A stretch of DNA of 64,000 nucleotides. It comes from Rahnella aquatilis CIP 78.65 = ATCC 33071. Its GTDB lineage: Bacteria; Pseudomonadota; Gammaproteobacteria; Enterobacterales; Enterobacteriaceae. The notes beneath the pieces were generated by a model. It did no database searches. It saw only the letters and a list, made by a program, of their open reading frames with translations, and was not told where the DNA came from. The position numbers were made by a program, and so were the translations under genes. The DNA lies in assembly GCF_000241955.1 (NCBI RefSeq), contig NC_016835.1, positions 62,001-126,000 of the forward strand, given 5' to 3'. Below are positions 24,437 to 33,383 of the stretch, one piece after another (within the stretch, counting starts at the first letter, position 1; every line of letters starts with the position of its first letter).

Positions 24437-24757
24437 TCACTGCGCTGCTGCTTTTTTGATCGCCGCGACTGCCGCTTTCAATACACCGAGTCCATCAATT
24501 TTGCCGTAGAGGCCAGAATCAATCACTTCTACCGGTTTTCCAGGTAACACTTTTTTAATTTCATCCAGCATGTAGGCAATTTGCGGCCCCAGCAGGATAA
24601 CATCGGCACCCGCGCCTTTTTCGGCGGCCAGCGTTTCAGGAAATGCTTCAATAATGACCGGCACTTCATATTTCTCAGCCTGCACTTTCATTTTAGAAAC
24701 CAGCAGGGAGGTCGACATTCCGGCGGAACAAAACAAATAGATGACTTTCTTTTCCAT
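24437..24757 (-). CDS. chbB: PTS chitobiose EIIB
   Basis: A 106-residue EIIB. The phosphocysteine is Cys10 in [16 protein letters not shown]. It accepts phosphate from ChbA and gives it to the incoming sugar at ChbC. It is the first gene of the operon. A 122-base spacer with ChiX-like target sites separates it from chbC. Confidence 0.94.
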   Translation of the reverse strand: MEKKVIYLFCSAGMSTSLLVSKMKVQAEKYEVPVIIEAFPETLAAEKGAGADVILLGPQIAYMLDEIKKVLPGKPVEVIDSGLYGKIDGLGVLKAAVAAIKKAAAQ

Positions 24758-25103
24758 GTTGAAACCCTCATATCCCGATAAATTGCAGCTCAGGCAACGG
24801 TTGTTCCTTCACCTGTGAGAATGTGCTCAGAGCAAATACATGAAGATGACCCATTGTCTCTGCTTGAGAGGAGTATACGGCAACACTTTTGTACAGGATA
24901 ATTCCTAACTAATAGAAATCGTCTCTCCTTGACCATCCCCTATGACTCCCTTCACGTTTTGGGCAAATAATTCGTGAGGATAAATAAGTTAAGGACGCAC
25001 GCTCACGCAACAAGTAGTTAACATTTACACTTACCTAAACCGGGGACAATATGAGAAACTGACAATGATTGCGCAAACATTACTATTTTAATGCCAGAAC
25101 TCA
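24758..25103. other. Divergent promoter region chbB / LacI regulator
   Basis: A 346-base region with AT-rich tracts. A weak CRP-like half-site TGTGA-N6-GCTCA lies at 24814-24829, suited to chb activation. AGTTAACATTT near 25015 resembles one arm of the palindrome ATGTTAGCTAACAT found upstream of the dehydrogenase operon, so the LacI protein may control its own gene. Confidence 0.45.
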
Positions 25104-26138
25104 GTGGTCAACACGTTGAATAATAAAATAAATACTCAAAAAGGCCGTTCCCGCACGGCCACGCTCGAGGATGTCGCACAGGCGGCCGGTCTCTCCCCGA
25201 TGACCGTCAGCCGCGCCTTAAACAATCCCAAAGTTGTGCGCCCGGCGACCATTGCCCGCGTGATGGAAGCCGTAAACAGCACCGGTTACATTCCTAATAT
25301 GCTCGCCGGCGGGCTGGCGACCCGTCGCACTAAACTCATCGCCGTCGTGGTGCCGCAGATCAACAACAACATGTTTGTCGATACCGTTCAGGCAATCAGC
25401 GACCAACTCGCGGCGCGGGGTTATCACATGCTGTTGTGTATTGTCGGCTATGAACCGGAAGACGAAACCGATATTGTCGCCACTCTGCTTTCACGCCGAC
25501 CGGACGGGATTGTGCTGACCGGCATTCATCACACCTCAGAACTGAAAAGAATCATTCTGAACGCCAATGTTCCGGTGGTAGAAATCTGGGATCTGACACC
25601 CACGCCGATTGATATGCTGATTGGCTTCTCGCACGAAAAAGTGGGCAATGCCATCGGTGACTATTTCCTCGGCAAAGGCTTTACGCGCTTTGGTTTTATC
25701 TGTGCGTCGGATCGTCGCGCAATGGTGCGCAAAAACGGTGCCATCAGTGTGTTAAGGACGCTCGCCGGGCACGATATTAAAGAAGTGATCGTCTCGCGTC
25801 CGGCCAATATGGAAGTCGGGCGCCATGCACTCAGGCAACTGCTTGCCACCGGTGAGCGTTTCGACGCCATCATTTGCAGTTCTGACACGCTGGCGCAAGG
25901 CGCCATTATGGAAGCCGAGGCACAGGGTTTAAGCGTCCCGGATGATTTCTCGGTGATAGGTTTTGCGGATCTGAATTTTGCCGCCCACAACCGCCCGGCG
26001 ATAACCACAGTCAGCGTTGAAAAATGGGATTTAGGCATCCGCGCGGCGGATATGCTGGCGGATAAAATTGAAGGCATCGCGGTTGAAGAGCCGATTGTCG
26101 ATATGGGTTACCGGCTGGTGATTCGTGAGTCGGCTTAG
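25104..26138 (+). CDS. LacI-family regulator, GntR/IdnR-like
   Basis: A 344-residue LacI-type repressor: the helix-turn-helix ATLEDVAQAAGLSPMTVSRALNNP at residues 19-42 and the hinge helix YIPNMLAGGLATRRT are clear, followed by a periplasmic-binding-fold core. The sequence resembles the gluconate regulators GntR/IdnR. It lies upstream of the three-gene sugar-acid dehydrogenase operon, with a gluconate-type palindrome between, so control of that operon is plausible. The start is uncertain: GTG at 25104 is annotated, with no strong ribosome site. Confidence 0.82.
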   Translation: MVNTLNNKINTQKGRSRTATLEDVAQAAGLSPMTVSRALNNPKVVRPATIARVMEAVNSTGYIPNMLAGGLATRRTKLIAVVVPQINNNMFVDTVQAISDQLAARGYHMLLCIVGYEPEDETDIVATLLSRRPDGIVLTGIHHTSELKRIILNANVPVVEIWDLTPTPIDMLIGFSHEKVGNAIGDYFLGKGFTRFGFICASDRRAMVRKNGAISVLRTLAGHDIKEVIVSRPANMEVGRHALRQLLATGERFDAIICSSDTLAQGAIMEAEAQGLSVPDDFSVIGFADLNFAAHNRPAITTVSVEKWDLGIRAADMLADKIEGIAVEEPIVDMGYRLVIRESA

Positions 26139-26665
26139 GGTCCGCGCACATTTCAGCTTATGTTTTTGACCCTCATTTCGCAGGTGAGAGAAGACATCGA
26201 GCCGTTGTTTGCATTTAAGTTTTGCTCCTCCCCTTCGCAGGGGAGGGAGTTGTTCGCGTAATTAATTCAACTTTATATTTCTCCCGGTAATAAATAACCC
26301 CAGCAATTGAAACTCATTCTTATTTGTTAGAAATGTTAGCTAACATTCACAACAACTAATAACAGAAAGTTTCCGTGAGGAATTATATTGATCTAAATTC
26401 GACCAACAAAATTATGAAGAATATTTTGATAAACAATGCTATTTTCCCTCGTCCATACACAATAAAAAAACATCGACATATCATTGATTTTACTCTGTTT
26501 TAAATCAAATTAAACCTGTCAAAATCCTTAATACATTTCCCACCTCATAGTTCATGTGGAATTTATTCATTTATTTTAGATGTAGCAGTGATATTATAAT
26601 TTTGTACCCAAAAATAATAACAATTAACCCAAACTTAACATCAGGCATGTGAGAGTCGTAATTCT
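26139..26665. other. AT-rich 527-base promoter region of the dehydrogenase operon
   Basis: No gene was seen. A GC-rich hairpin CCTCCCCT-TCGC-AGGGGAGG (26227-26246) lies after the LacI stop and could end its transcript, though it lacks a T-run. The remainder, from about 26260, is strongly AT-rich and contains the palindrome at 26333-26346. Confidence 0.5.
26333..26346. promoter_or_regulatory. Palindrome ATGTTAGCTAACAT, operator candidate
   Basis: A perfect 14-bp palindrome about 320 bases before the dehydrogenase operon. The arms ATGTTA/TAACAT equal those of the E. coli GntR/IdnR gluconate operators, with a spacer two bases shorter. The neighbouring LacI-family gene would be the natural binder. 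Confidence 0.5.
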
Positions 26666-27391
26666 ATGCTCCTTCAAAAAAAAACAACCCGTCGCAAGTT
26701 TTTACTTGGGTCGCTGATGGCTTTGCCGGTCGGCACCATTATGATGAAAGGGATGTCAGCGGCACAAGCTGCGGAAATGGCTGCCCCTGATTTACTCGAT
26801 TATAAACCGATATTTTTCAGTGCCGATGAGTGGCAGTTTATTATGGCCGCCGCTGACCGTCTGATCCCCGCAGGCGGTAAAGGCAAAGCACCGGGCGCAC
26901 TCGAAACCAATGTGCCTATTTTTATCGATCAGCAAATGCACGGCGATTTCGGTGAAGAAATCTACATGCAGGGCCCGTTCAACGTGCATGCTCCGGCCAC
27001 GATGGGATACCAGATCCCTTTCCGTCCGCAGCAAATCTACAAAACCGGCATTCGCCTGGCGAACAGCTGGTGTCAGCAAAATCATCAGAAAGCCTTCCAT
27101 GAACTCGCCGATCAGGACAAAGACAACGTTCTGACGCAGCTTCAGAAAAACGGTATCCACTTTGCGGATCTTGGTGAAGAAAACCTCGTGGCTTCGCAAT
27201 TCTTCAGTGAACTGCTTTCAGATACCAAACACGGCTATCTGGCAGACCCGATCTACGGCGGAAACAAAGGGATGAAGGCGTGGATCGCCATCGGCTTCCC
27301 CGGCGCACGTGCCAGTTTCACCGAGTGGGTTAAGCAGCATAACGTCCCGTATCCGCTGGGGCCTGTGAGCCTGCAGGGCGCGCGCGCCTGA
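26666..27391 (+). CDS. Gluconate 2-dehydrogenase-type small subunit (subunit 3), Tat signal
   Basis: A 241-residue protein. The N-terminus TTRRKFLLGSLMALPVG is a twin-arginine signal, with cleavage probably after AAQA. The rest matches the gluconate 2-dehydrogenase subunit 3 family (FFSADEWQFIMAAADRLIPAGGKGKAPGALETNVPIFID). The small subunit helps export and anchor the FAD subunit, which lacks its own signal. First of three adjacent genes forming a periplasm-facing dehydrogenase complex. Confidence 0.9.
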   Translation: MLLQKKTTRRKFLLGSLMALPVGTIMMKGMSAAQAAEMAAPDLLDYKPIFFSADEWQFIMAAADRLIPAGGKGKAPGALETNVPIFIDQQMHGDFGEEIYMQGPFNVHAPATMGYQIPFRPQQIYKTGIRLANSWCQQNHQKAFHELADQDKDNVLTQLQKNGIHFADLGEENLVASQFFSELLSDTKHGYLADPIYGGNKGMKAWIAIGFPGARASFTEWVKQHNVPYPLGPVSLQGARA

Positions 27392-27436
27392 GTGCCCCGC
27401 CCTATTACCGTTTTCTGATGACTGACAGGATTAAAG

Positions 27437-29206
27437 ATGGCAAAAGTAACTAAACCAGAAGTCGACGTCGTGGTTGTCGGCCTCGGCTGGGCTGGCTCGC
27501 TGATGAGTATCGAGCTGGCGATGGCAGGTCTGACTGTCCGCGCGCTCGAACGTGGCGGCGATCGTGGCTACGAAGAATTTGCTTACCCAAAACCGGCGGA
27601 TGAATATGCCTACGCGGTACGCAATAAAGTCATGGCGACCCCGGCAGAAGCCGCCGTCACCGTGCGTTATAACATGAGTGAAACTGCCCTGCCGACCCGT
27701 AAATGGGGCGCATTTGCGCCGGGGACCGGCGTGGGGGGTTCCGGTCTGCACTGGACGGCGGTATTGATTCGCCCGACGCCGACCGACTTAAAACTCAAAA
27801 CTTACGCTGACGAAGCCTATAAACCGGGCATCTTGCAGGAAGACATGCGGATCATGGATTTCCCGTTCTCCTGGGATGAAATTGAGCCGTATTACACCAA
27901 GTTTGAGCACATCTGCGGTCAGTCCGGTAAAACCGGTAACCTGCGCGGTCAGATTATGGAAGGCGGGGATCCGTTCGAAGGACCACGCTCCGAACCGTAT
28001 CCGCTGCCTGCGCTGGAAGATACGCTTAACAGCAGCATGTTTGCTGAAGTCACCAAAAAGATGGGCTATCACCCGTTCCCGAACCCGTCAGCCTGCGTGT
28101 CCCGCGCCTGGACCAACCCGTACGGCAACCAGATCGCGCCGTGTAACTACTGCGGTTATTGCAGTAAATATCCGTGCCTGAACTACTCGAAAGCCTCGCC
28201 GCAGACTGCGGTCATGGACGCACTGAAACGGATGGATAACTTCTCCTATGAAGTCCATGCCAACGTGCTGAAAGTCGAACTGCATGACGACAAGAAAACC
28301 GCCAAAGGCGTGATCTACATGGATGCAGACGGCAACGAGTGCTTCCAGCCGGCGAAAATCGTGGTGCTGAGCAGCTTCCAGTTCTGCAATGTGCGCCTGA
28401 TGCTGCTGTCCGGGATCGGTAAGCCTTACAATCCGATCACTGAAGAAGGCGCGATTGGCCGTAACTATGCGTTCCTCAGTAACGGCGGCTCGACGCTGTT
28501 CTTCAAGGACAAAAACTTCAATCCGTTCGCTACCGCAGGCGCCACCGGCCAGATGTTCAACGACATCTCTCCGGGCAACTTCGATGGCCCATCTTTAGGC
28601 TTTATCGGCGGCGCGAAAATCCACAGTTCGCAGGCCACCGGCACGCCAATCAGCACCTCGCTGCCAAAAGGCACGCCTGCATGGGGCACCGGCTGGAAAG
28701 AAGGCATGGAAGAATGGTATGGCCATTCGATGAAAATCAGCATCACCACCACCTGCCAGTCTTACCGCGATATCTATCTGGATCTCGATCCGAATTATAA
28801 AGATGAATATGGCTATCCGCTGCTGCGCATGACCTTCGACTGGAAACAGAACGAACTCAAATTGCAGCAATATCTGAAAGGTATCGTCGGCAATATCACT
28901 AAAGAGCTCAACCCGGACAGCTACAGCGAAAGCTTCCTGCCGATGGACGCGCACTTTGACCTGACCAAATACGTTTCCACGCACAACGTGGGCGGCGCGG
29001 TGATGGGCGACAACCCGAAAACTTCTGCGCTGAACAAGTTCCTGCAAAGCTGGGATGTACATAACGTCTTTGTGCCGGGCGGCAATGCCTTCCCGCAAAA
29101 CTTCCAGGCTAATCCGACCGATACCATTGGTGCGATCACCCTGATGGCGGCGCAGGCCATTAAAGATCAGTACCTGAAAAACCCCGGTCCACTGGTTCAG
29201 GCATAA
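27437..29206 (+). CDS. GMC-family FAD oxidoreductase, sugar-acid dehydrogenase large subunit
   Basis: A 589-residue flavoprotein. VVVGLGWAGSLMSIELAMAG near residue 14 is the FAD-binding loop; the C-terminus with THNVGGAVMGDNPKTSALN and FVPGGNAFPQNFQANPTDTIGAITLMAAQA carries the GMC catalytic His region. A Cys-rich segment CNYCGYCSKYPCLNYSK (about residues 236-252) may hold an iron-sulfur cluster, as in relatives. It oxidises gluconate, or a related sugar acid such as 2-ketogluconate, in the periplasm and passes electrons to the cytochrome subunit. Exact substrate is not decided by sequence. AGGA lies before the start. Confidence 0.9.
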   Translation: MAKVTKPEVDVVVVGLGWAGSLMSIELAMAGLTVRALERGGDRGYEEFAYPKPADEYAYAVRNKVMATPAEAAVTVRYNMSETALPTRKWGAFAPGTGVGGSGLHWTAVLIRPTPTDLKLKTYADEAYKPGILQEDMRIMDFPFSWDEIEPYYTKFEHICGQSGKTGNLRGQIMEGGDPFEGPRSEPYPLPALEDTLNSSMFAEVTKKMGYHPFPNPSACVSRAWTNPYGNQIAPCNYCGYCSKYPCLNYSKASPQTAVMDALKRMDNFSYEVHANVLKVELHDDKKTAKGVIYMDADGNECFQPAKIVVLSSFQFCNVRLMLLSGIGKPYNPITEEGAIGRNYAFLSNGGSTLFFKDKNFNPFATAGATGQMFNDISPGNFDGPSLGFIGGAKIHSSQATGTPISTSLPKGTPAWGTGWKEGMEEWYGHSMKISITTTCQSYRDIYLDLDPNYKDEYGYPLLRMTFDWKQNELKLQQYLKGIVGNITKELNPDSYSESFLPMDAHFDLTKYVSTHNVGGAVMGDNPKTSALNKFLQSWDVHNVFVPGGNAFPQNFQANPTDTIGAITLMAAQAIKDQYLKNPGPLVQA

Positions 29207-29221
29207 GCGGAGATGAACAGG

Positions 29222-30493
29222 ATGAAACTCAAAAGTTTATTTATCGCTAATGCCTTGCTGCTGGGTGCAGGTTTTATGGCGAATGCGCAGGCTGTCACAA
29301 ATGCGCAGCCCGACAACGCCGCGCTCATTAAACAGGGCGAATACGTGGCGCGTCTGGGCGACTGCGGTGCCTGTCATACCGTGGCGGGTAAACCGGCGTT
29401 TTCCGGCGGGCTGGCAATCAACTCGAATCTTGGCACCATTTATTCGACCAACATTACACCGGATAAAGACCACGGCATTAGCGGTTATAGCGAAGCTCAG
29501 TTCTCGGATGCGGTGCGCAAAGGCGTTCTGCCGGACGGCACCCGTTTGTATCCGGCGATGCCTTACCCTGATTACGCCAAAATTAACGATGAGGATATGC
29601 ACGCGCTCTACGTTTACTTTATGCAGGGCGTAAAACCGAGCGCGGAACAACCGCCTGAAACGGATCTGAGCTTCCCGTTCAGCCAGCGCTGGGGGATGCG
29701 TTTCTGGAACTGGGCGTTCGCGTCTGACAAACCATTCCAGCCGATCGGCGGCGCATCTGCGCAGGTTAATCGCGGGGCGTATCTGGTAGAGAGCCTCGGG
29801 CATTGCGGCAGTTGCCATACCCCGCGCGGTTTCGGCATGAACGAAAAGGCGCTGGACAGCAGCGACGCTGATTTCCTGGCAGGCGGCAGCCTGAATAACT
29901 GGGATGTGCCTTCACTGCGCGGCGTGGCGCACTGGAACGAACAGGAAATCGTCGATTATCTGGGCAAAGGGCGTAATGACAAAGCGGCAGTGGGCGGCGA
30001 AATGACGTCTGTGGTGGAAAACAGTACCGCACACATGACCGATGACGACCTCAAAGCCATCGCGGCCTACATCAAGTTCCTCGGTGGCAACCCGCCGGTT
30101 CCGGCAGAAGACACGCAGAAAGTCAGTGCGACCGAAGCCAGACTGACGGCGGCGAAAAACCTCAGCGAAGGCGAGCGTTTGTATCTGGATAACTGCGGTG
30201 CCTGCCACTTTGTGACCGGCAAAGGCGCACCGGGCGTGTTCCCGCAACTCGATCAGGCAACGATTGTGAATGCCAAAGACCCGACCGGGTTGATCCACAC
30301 CATCCTTGCGGGCGCTCAGCAACCCTCCACCGCGCGGGCACCGTCCACGCTGGTGATGCCGGGCTTTGCCAGCCGTCTGACTGACGAAGAAGCGGCGCAG
30401 TTGTCGACCTTTATCCGTCAGGGCTGGAGCAATAATGCACCGGCGGTCACGGCGAAAGACGTCAGCGAAGTCAGAAAAACTCTGACGAAGTAA
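29222..30493 (+). CDS. Triheme cytochrome c subunit of the dehydrogenase
   Basis: A roughly 423-residue protein with a Sec signal peptide (LKSLFIANALLLGAGFMANAQA) and three CxxCH heme sites: CGACH near residue 48, CGSCH near 196 and CGACH near 324. It accepts electrons from the GMC subunit and passes them to ubiquinone at the membrane. ATG 29222 is chosen because GCGGAG is well spaced for it; an in-frame ATG at 29213 sits too close to that site. It follows the large subunit by 6-15 bases, so the three genes are one operon. Confidence 0.9.
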   Translation: MKLKSLFIANALLLGAGFMANAQAVTNAQPDNAALIKQGEYVARLGDCGACHTVAGKPAFSGGLAINSNLGTIYSTNITPDKDHGISGYSEAQFSDAVRKGVLPDGTRLYPAMPYPDYAKINDEDMHALYVYFMQGVKPSAEQPPETDLSFPFSQRWGMRFWNWAFASDKPFQPIGGASAQVNRGAYLVESLGHCGSCHTPRGFGMNEKALDSSDADFLAGGSLNNWDVPSLRGVAHWNEQEIVDYLGKGRNDKAAVGGEMTSVVENSTAHMTDDDLKAIAAYIKFLGGNPPVPAEDTQKVSATEARLTAAKNLSEGERLYLDNCGACHFVTGKGAPGVFPQLDQATIVNAKDPTGLIHTILAGAQQPSTARAPSTLVMPGFASRLTDEEAAQLSTFIRQGWSNNAPAVTAKDVSEVRKTLTK

Positions 30494-30509
30494 TCACTTT
30501 TGCAGGCTC

Positions 30510-30541
30510 AAACGGCTTTCCTCGCGGAAGGCCGTTTTTTT
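30510..30541 (+). terminator. Terminator of the dehydrogenase operon
   Basis: AACGGCTTTCC-TCGC-GGAAGGCCGTT followed by seven T. Confidence 0.85.
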
Positions 30542-30549
30542 AAAGGCGA

Positions 30550-30939
30550 TCAGGCGGCTGGCGTTTCATGCAAATGACGCCACAGAATTTTCCCTTCTGC
30601 ATTCACCACAAATACCACCGTCGAATAACGCAGCGTTACCGGCTGACCAGGCAACTGCTGGCGTTCCTGATACGCGACTACCGCGCCTTTTTCACTTTCA
30701 GCAATCACCACCGGCTTTTCGACCTCAATCTTCAGCCCGCTTTTCGCGCCCCGCTGCGCCCTGAAAAAAGCACACAATGCCGGATGATCCAGCCGGTGGC
30801 CGGTGATAGTTACCATCGAATAAGCCGGACTAAACCGCGCCAGCAGTTCATCACAAACCTGCCCAGGTGCAGCGGAGTCTGAGAACCAGCGCTGAATTAA
30901 CACATGCGCATCAAACACTTCTTTCACAAAACGATTCAT
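30550..30939 (-). CDS. NTF2-like/SnoaL-fold small protein
   Basis: A 129-residue protein with an NTF2/DUF4440-like layout: an N-terminal helix pair (VKEVFDAHVLIQRWFS), a strand with ITGHRLDH, and a C-terminal sheet (VTLRYSTVVFVVNAEGKILWRHLHET). Such folds serve as small enzymes or ligand-binding proteins. The start overlaps the upstream MFS stop by four bases, so it is translated with the exporter and may act on the same compound. The activity is unknown. Confidence 0.7.
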   Translation of the reverse strand: MNRFVKEVFDAHVLIQRWFSDSAAPGQVCDELLARFSPAYSMVTITGHRLDHPALCAFFRAQRGAKSGLKIEVEKPVVIAESEKGAVVAYQERQQLPGQPVTLRYSTVVFVVNAEGKILWRHLHETPAA

Positions 30940-32324
30940 CTTCTTTCCTTTTGAAGTTCCTGCTGATGCCGTTCCTGCACAATGTCACGGCCCGGCAACC
31001 CCAGACACAGCATGACCGGAACAATAACGCTGGCGGATGCAAAAATGAACGCCAGCCTGAACGCAGATTGCGGAAGGTAAATCTGCAACATATTGAGCAG
31101 CACGCTGACCAGCGTCACGCCAAGACAAAAACTCAGCTGCCGGTTGATGTTCCACAGCGCGCTGGCGTCGGCCAGTCGTTGAGTACCGATATGCAAAAAT
31201 GCGGCACTTTGCGCCGTACTGCTGCACAAACTGCTGCCCGCGCCCATCAGCGTGAAGGCGGTGACCGCCAGCCACGGTTGCGCGGGGAATACGCTGAGCA
31301 GCGCCAGCAAGCCAATACCTGCACCCTGAATCAGGCAGCCGGGAATGAACAGCGCCCGCGGCCCGATCCGGTTAAACATTTTGCCGGTAAAACTGATGGC
31401 AGCAAACGACGCCAGCGACCACGGCACCATCAACCCGCCCGATTGGGTCGCTGAGAAATGGTGAACATTTTGCAGATACAGCATGGCAATCAGGCTGACG
31501 CCGGTGAACACACCCGGAATACACTGATAGATCAGCATACTGACGCGTAACAGCGGGTCTTTGATGAGAGACAGATCCAGCAAAGGATTGGGATTTTTTT
31601 GCGATGCCCGCACAAACATCATCATCAGCCCTGCACCCGCCAGCAATAACGCGCTGCCGCTCAGCCATTCCCTGTTATCCCCTAAACGGGTCAGGCCGCA
31701 CAGCACCAGCGTCAGTCCGCTGTTCAGCAACACAAATCCCTTCAGGTCCAATTTCCCCGTTGGTTCACGCGGCGTTTCCGGCAGCCAGCAAAGTGCCAGC
31801 ATCCAGGCCAGTAACGCCAGTGGCAGGCTGGCAATAAACACCCAGCGCCAGCTGAAACTGTCCACGATAATGCCACCGATCGCCGGAGAAAGTGCCGGTG
31901 CCAGCAACCCGACCAGCATGATCACCGCTGAGAGCCGGGCACGTTCATGGCTGCGGTAAAGCGCGTAGGTCATCGTTTGCCCGAGCGGGATCAGCAACCC
32001 GCCGCCCAGCCCCTGCACTATCCGCCAGCCAGTCAGCGCAGTCAGGCTTCCGGCGATGCCCGCACCGAGCGATGCGAGCATAAAAATTGTCAGCGAGAGG
32101 ATAAAAACCCGACGCGCACCAAAACGCTCCGCCAGCCATCGGCTCAGCGGGATCACCAACGTCAGCCCCAGAATATAGCCGGTACTGACCCACGCCAGTG
32201 CGCTGACCGGTGCCTGAAACTCCCGCGCAATGCCGGGATACGCCACATTGGCGATAAACATGTTGATCAGATCAACGAAAAATCCGAGCAAATACACTGC
32301 GGCAACCCGCGCCCTGTGGCTCAT
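30936..32324 (-). CDS. DHA2-family MFS drug exporter (EmrB/QacA type)
   Basis: A 462-residue, 14-helix proton-driven exporter. It starts with LLGFFVDLINMFIANVAYPGIAREF, followed by WVSTGYILGLTLVIPLSRWLAERFGARRVF (motif A) and GWRIVQGLGGGLLIPLGQ (motif C region). DHA2 pumps export hydrophobic or cationic drugs; the substrate here is unknown. A LysR gene is transcribed divergently 107 bases away with a perfect 23-bp palindrome in the gap. Confidence 0.87.
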   Translation of the reverse strand: MSHRARVAAVYLLGFFVDLINMFIANVAYPGIAREFQAPVSALAWVSTGYILGLTLVIPLSRWLAERFGARRVFILSLTIFMLASLGAGIAGSLTALTGWRIVQGLGGGLLIPLGQTMTYALYRSHERARLSAVIMLVGLLAPALSPAIGGIIVDSFSWRWVFIASLPLALLAWMLALCWLPETPREPTGKLDLKGFVLLNSGLTLVLCGLTRLGDNREWLSGSALLLAGAGLMMMFVRASQKNPNPLLDLSLIKDPLLRVSMLIYQCIPGVFTGVSLIAMLYLQNVHHFSATQSGGLMVPWSLASFAAISFTGKMFNRIGPRALFIPGCLIQGAGIGLLALLSVFPAQPWLAVTAFTLMGAGSSLCSSTAQSAAFLHIGTQRLADASALWNINRQLSFCLGVTLVSVLLNMLQIYLPQSAFRLAFIFASASVIVPVMLCLGLPGRDIVQERHQQELQKERR

Positions 32325-32404
32325 CTGTACTTCATCCGCTCATGGGTAAAGGCGGGCAATGTAACGGAGAAGTTCTTACGGATAAACGGACGCGGCGCAG
32401 TTAC

Positions 32405-32427
32405 ACTGTCAAAATAATTTTGACAGT
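32405..32427. promoter_or_regulatory. Perfect 23-bp palindrome between MFS exporter and LysR
   Basis: ACTGTCAAAA and TTTTGACAGT flank a TAA centre. It ends four bases before the LysR start and lies 80 bases from the MFS start, as expected for an operator controlling the divergent pair. Its symmetry also includes -35-like TTGACA hexamers on both strands. Confidence 0.7.
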
Positions 32428-32431
32428 AAGG

Positions 32432-33355
32432 ATGAATGAGATGCTGAATTTGCAGCGGCTGGAGATTTTCGTCGCGGTGGTTAACGCAGGCAGTTTTACC
32501 GGCGGAGCAGCCTCGCTCGGGCTGACCAAAGCGGTAGTCAGTTTCAATGTTAAGCAACTGGAAAGTGAAACCGGCGTCGCACTGCTGACCCGCAGCACCC
32601 GGCGGCTGGCGCTGACGGGATCAGGTGAACGCTTTTATCAACGCTGTCAGAATTTATTGCAGGAAGCTGAATCGGTGCTCGACGACGTGCGTCGTGATCA
32701 CGGTGGCCTGAGCGGTCAGTTGCGGATCACCAGTACGCCGGAATACGGCGCGCGCGTGGTGGTTCCGGCGCTGGCGGCATTTTGTGTCCTGCATCCGCAA
32801 CTGAGGATCCAGCACGTTGCCTCTTCACACCATGACGACCTGATCGCCGGACGTTTTGATCTGGCGATCCGCCTCGGCCAGCTCACCGACTCCAGCCATC
32901 ATGCCGCCGCACTCGGGCGTTTCGGTATAATGCCGGTGGCTTCTCCGGCCTTTTTGCGTGAACAGGCTAACATCAGTACGCTGGATCAGCTGGCCGCAAG
33001 CCGGTGGATCGCCCACAGCCGCCTGCCGTTACCCATGAACTGGCCGGTCACTGATGCTCAGGGAAAACAAAACCCGTTTCGCGTAACGACTCCGCCCGCC
33101 ATTGTGGCCGACAGTGCCTCGGCGTTGTTAGCCTTTGCGCTGGCAGGCGCAGGTGTCGCCCTGCTGCCGGACTGGCTGGTGCAGCCGGAAATCGACGGGC
33201 AGCGTTTATGTCATTTGCTGCCCGATCATCGGTTTGCGCCACAGGGCATTTTCGCCCTGTATCCCCACACCCGCCACGTACCGGAAAAGGTGCGAAGATT
33301 TATTGATTTTATGCAAAGCAGGCTGGCGGAGCTCCCTGCGCGAGCTAAGATTTAA
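32432..33355 (+). CDS. LysR-family regulator of the divergent exporter
   Basis: A roughly 307-residue LysR-type regulator: LQRLEIFVAVVNAGSFTGGAASLGLTKAVVSFNVKQLESETGVALLTRSTRRLALTGSGERFY is the winged helix, followed by a PBP2 effector domain. It probably controls the divergent DHA2 pump and NTF2-like gene through the palindrome at 32405-32427. TAAGG precedes ATG 32432; ATG 32441 is also possible. An upstream in-frame start at 32342 would place the operator inside the gene and is rejected. Confidence 0.85.
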   Translation: MNEMLNLQRLEIFVAVVNAGSFTGGAASLGLTKAVVSFNVKQLESETGVALLTRSTRRLALTGSGERFYQRCQNLLQEAESVLDDVRRDHGGLSGQLRITSTPEYGARVVVPALAAFCVLHPQLRIQHVASSHHDDLIAGRFDLAIRLGQLTDSSHHAAALGRFGIMPVASPAFLREQANISTLDQLAASRWIAHSRLPLPMNWPVTDAQGKQNPFRVTTPPAIVADSASALLAFALAGAGVALLPDWLVQPEIDGQRLCHLLPDHRFAPQGIFALYPHTRHVPEKVRRFIDFMQSRLAELPARAKI

Positions 33356-33383
33356 CTCAGCTGACGTGAGGAAACCCTTCATT

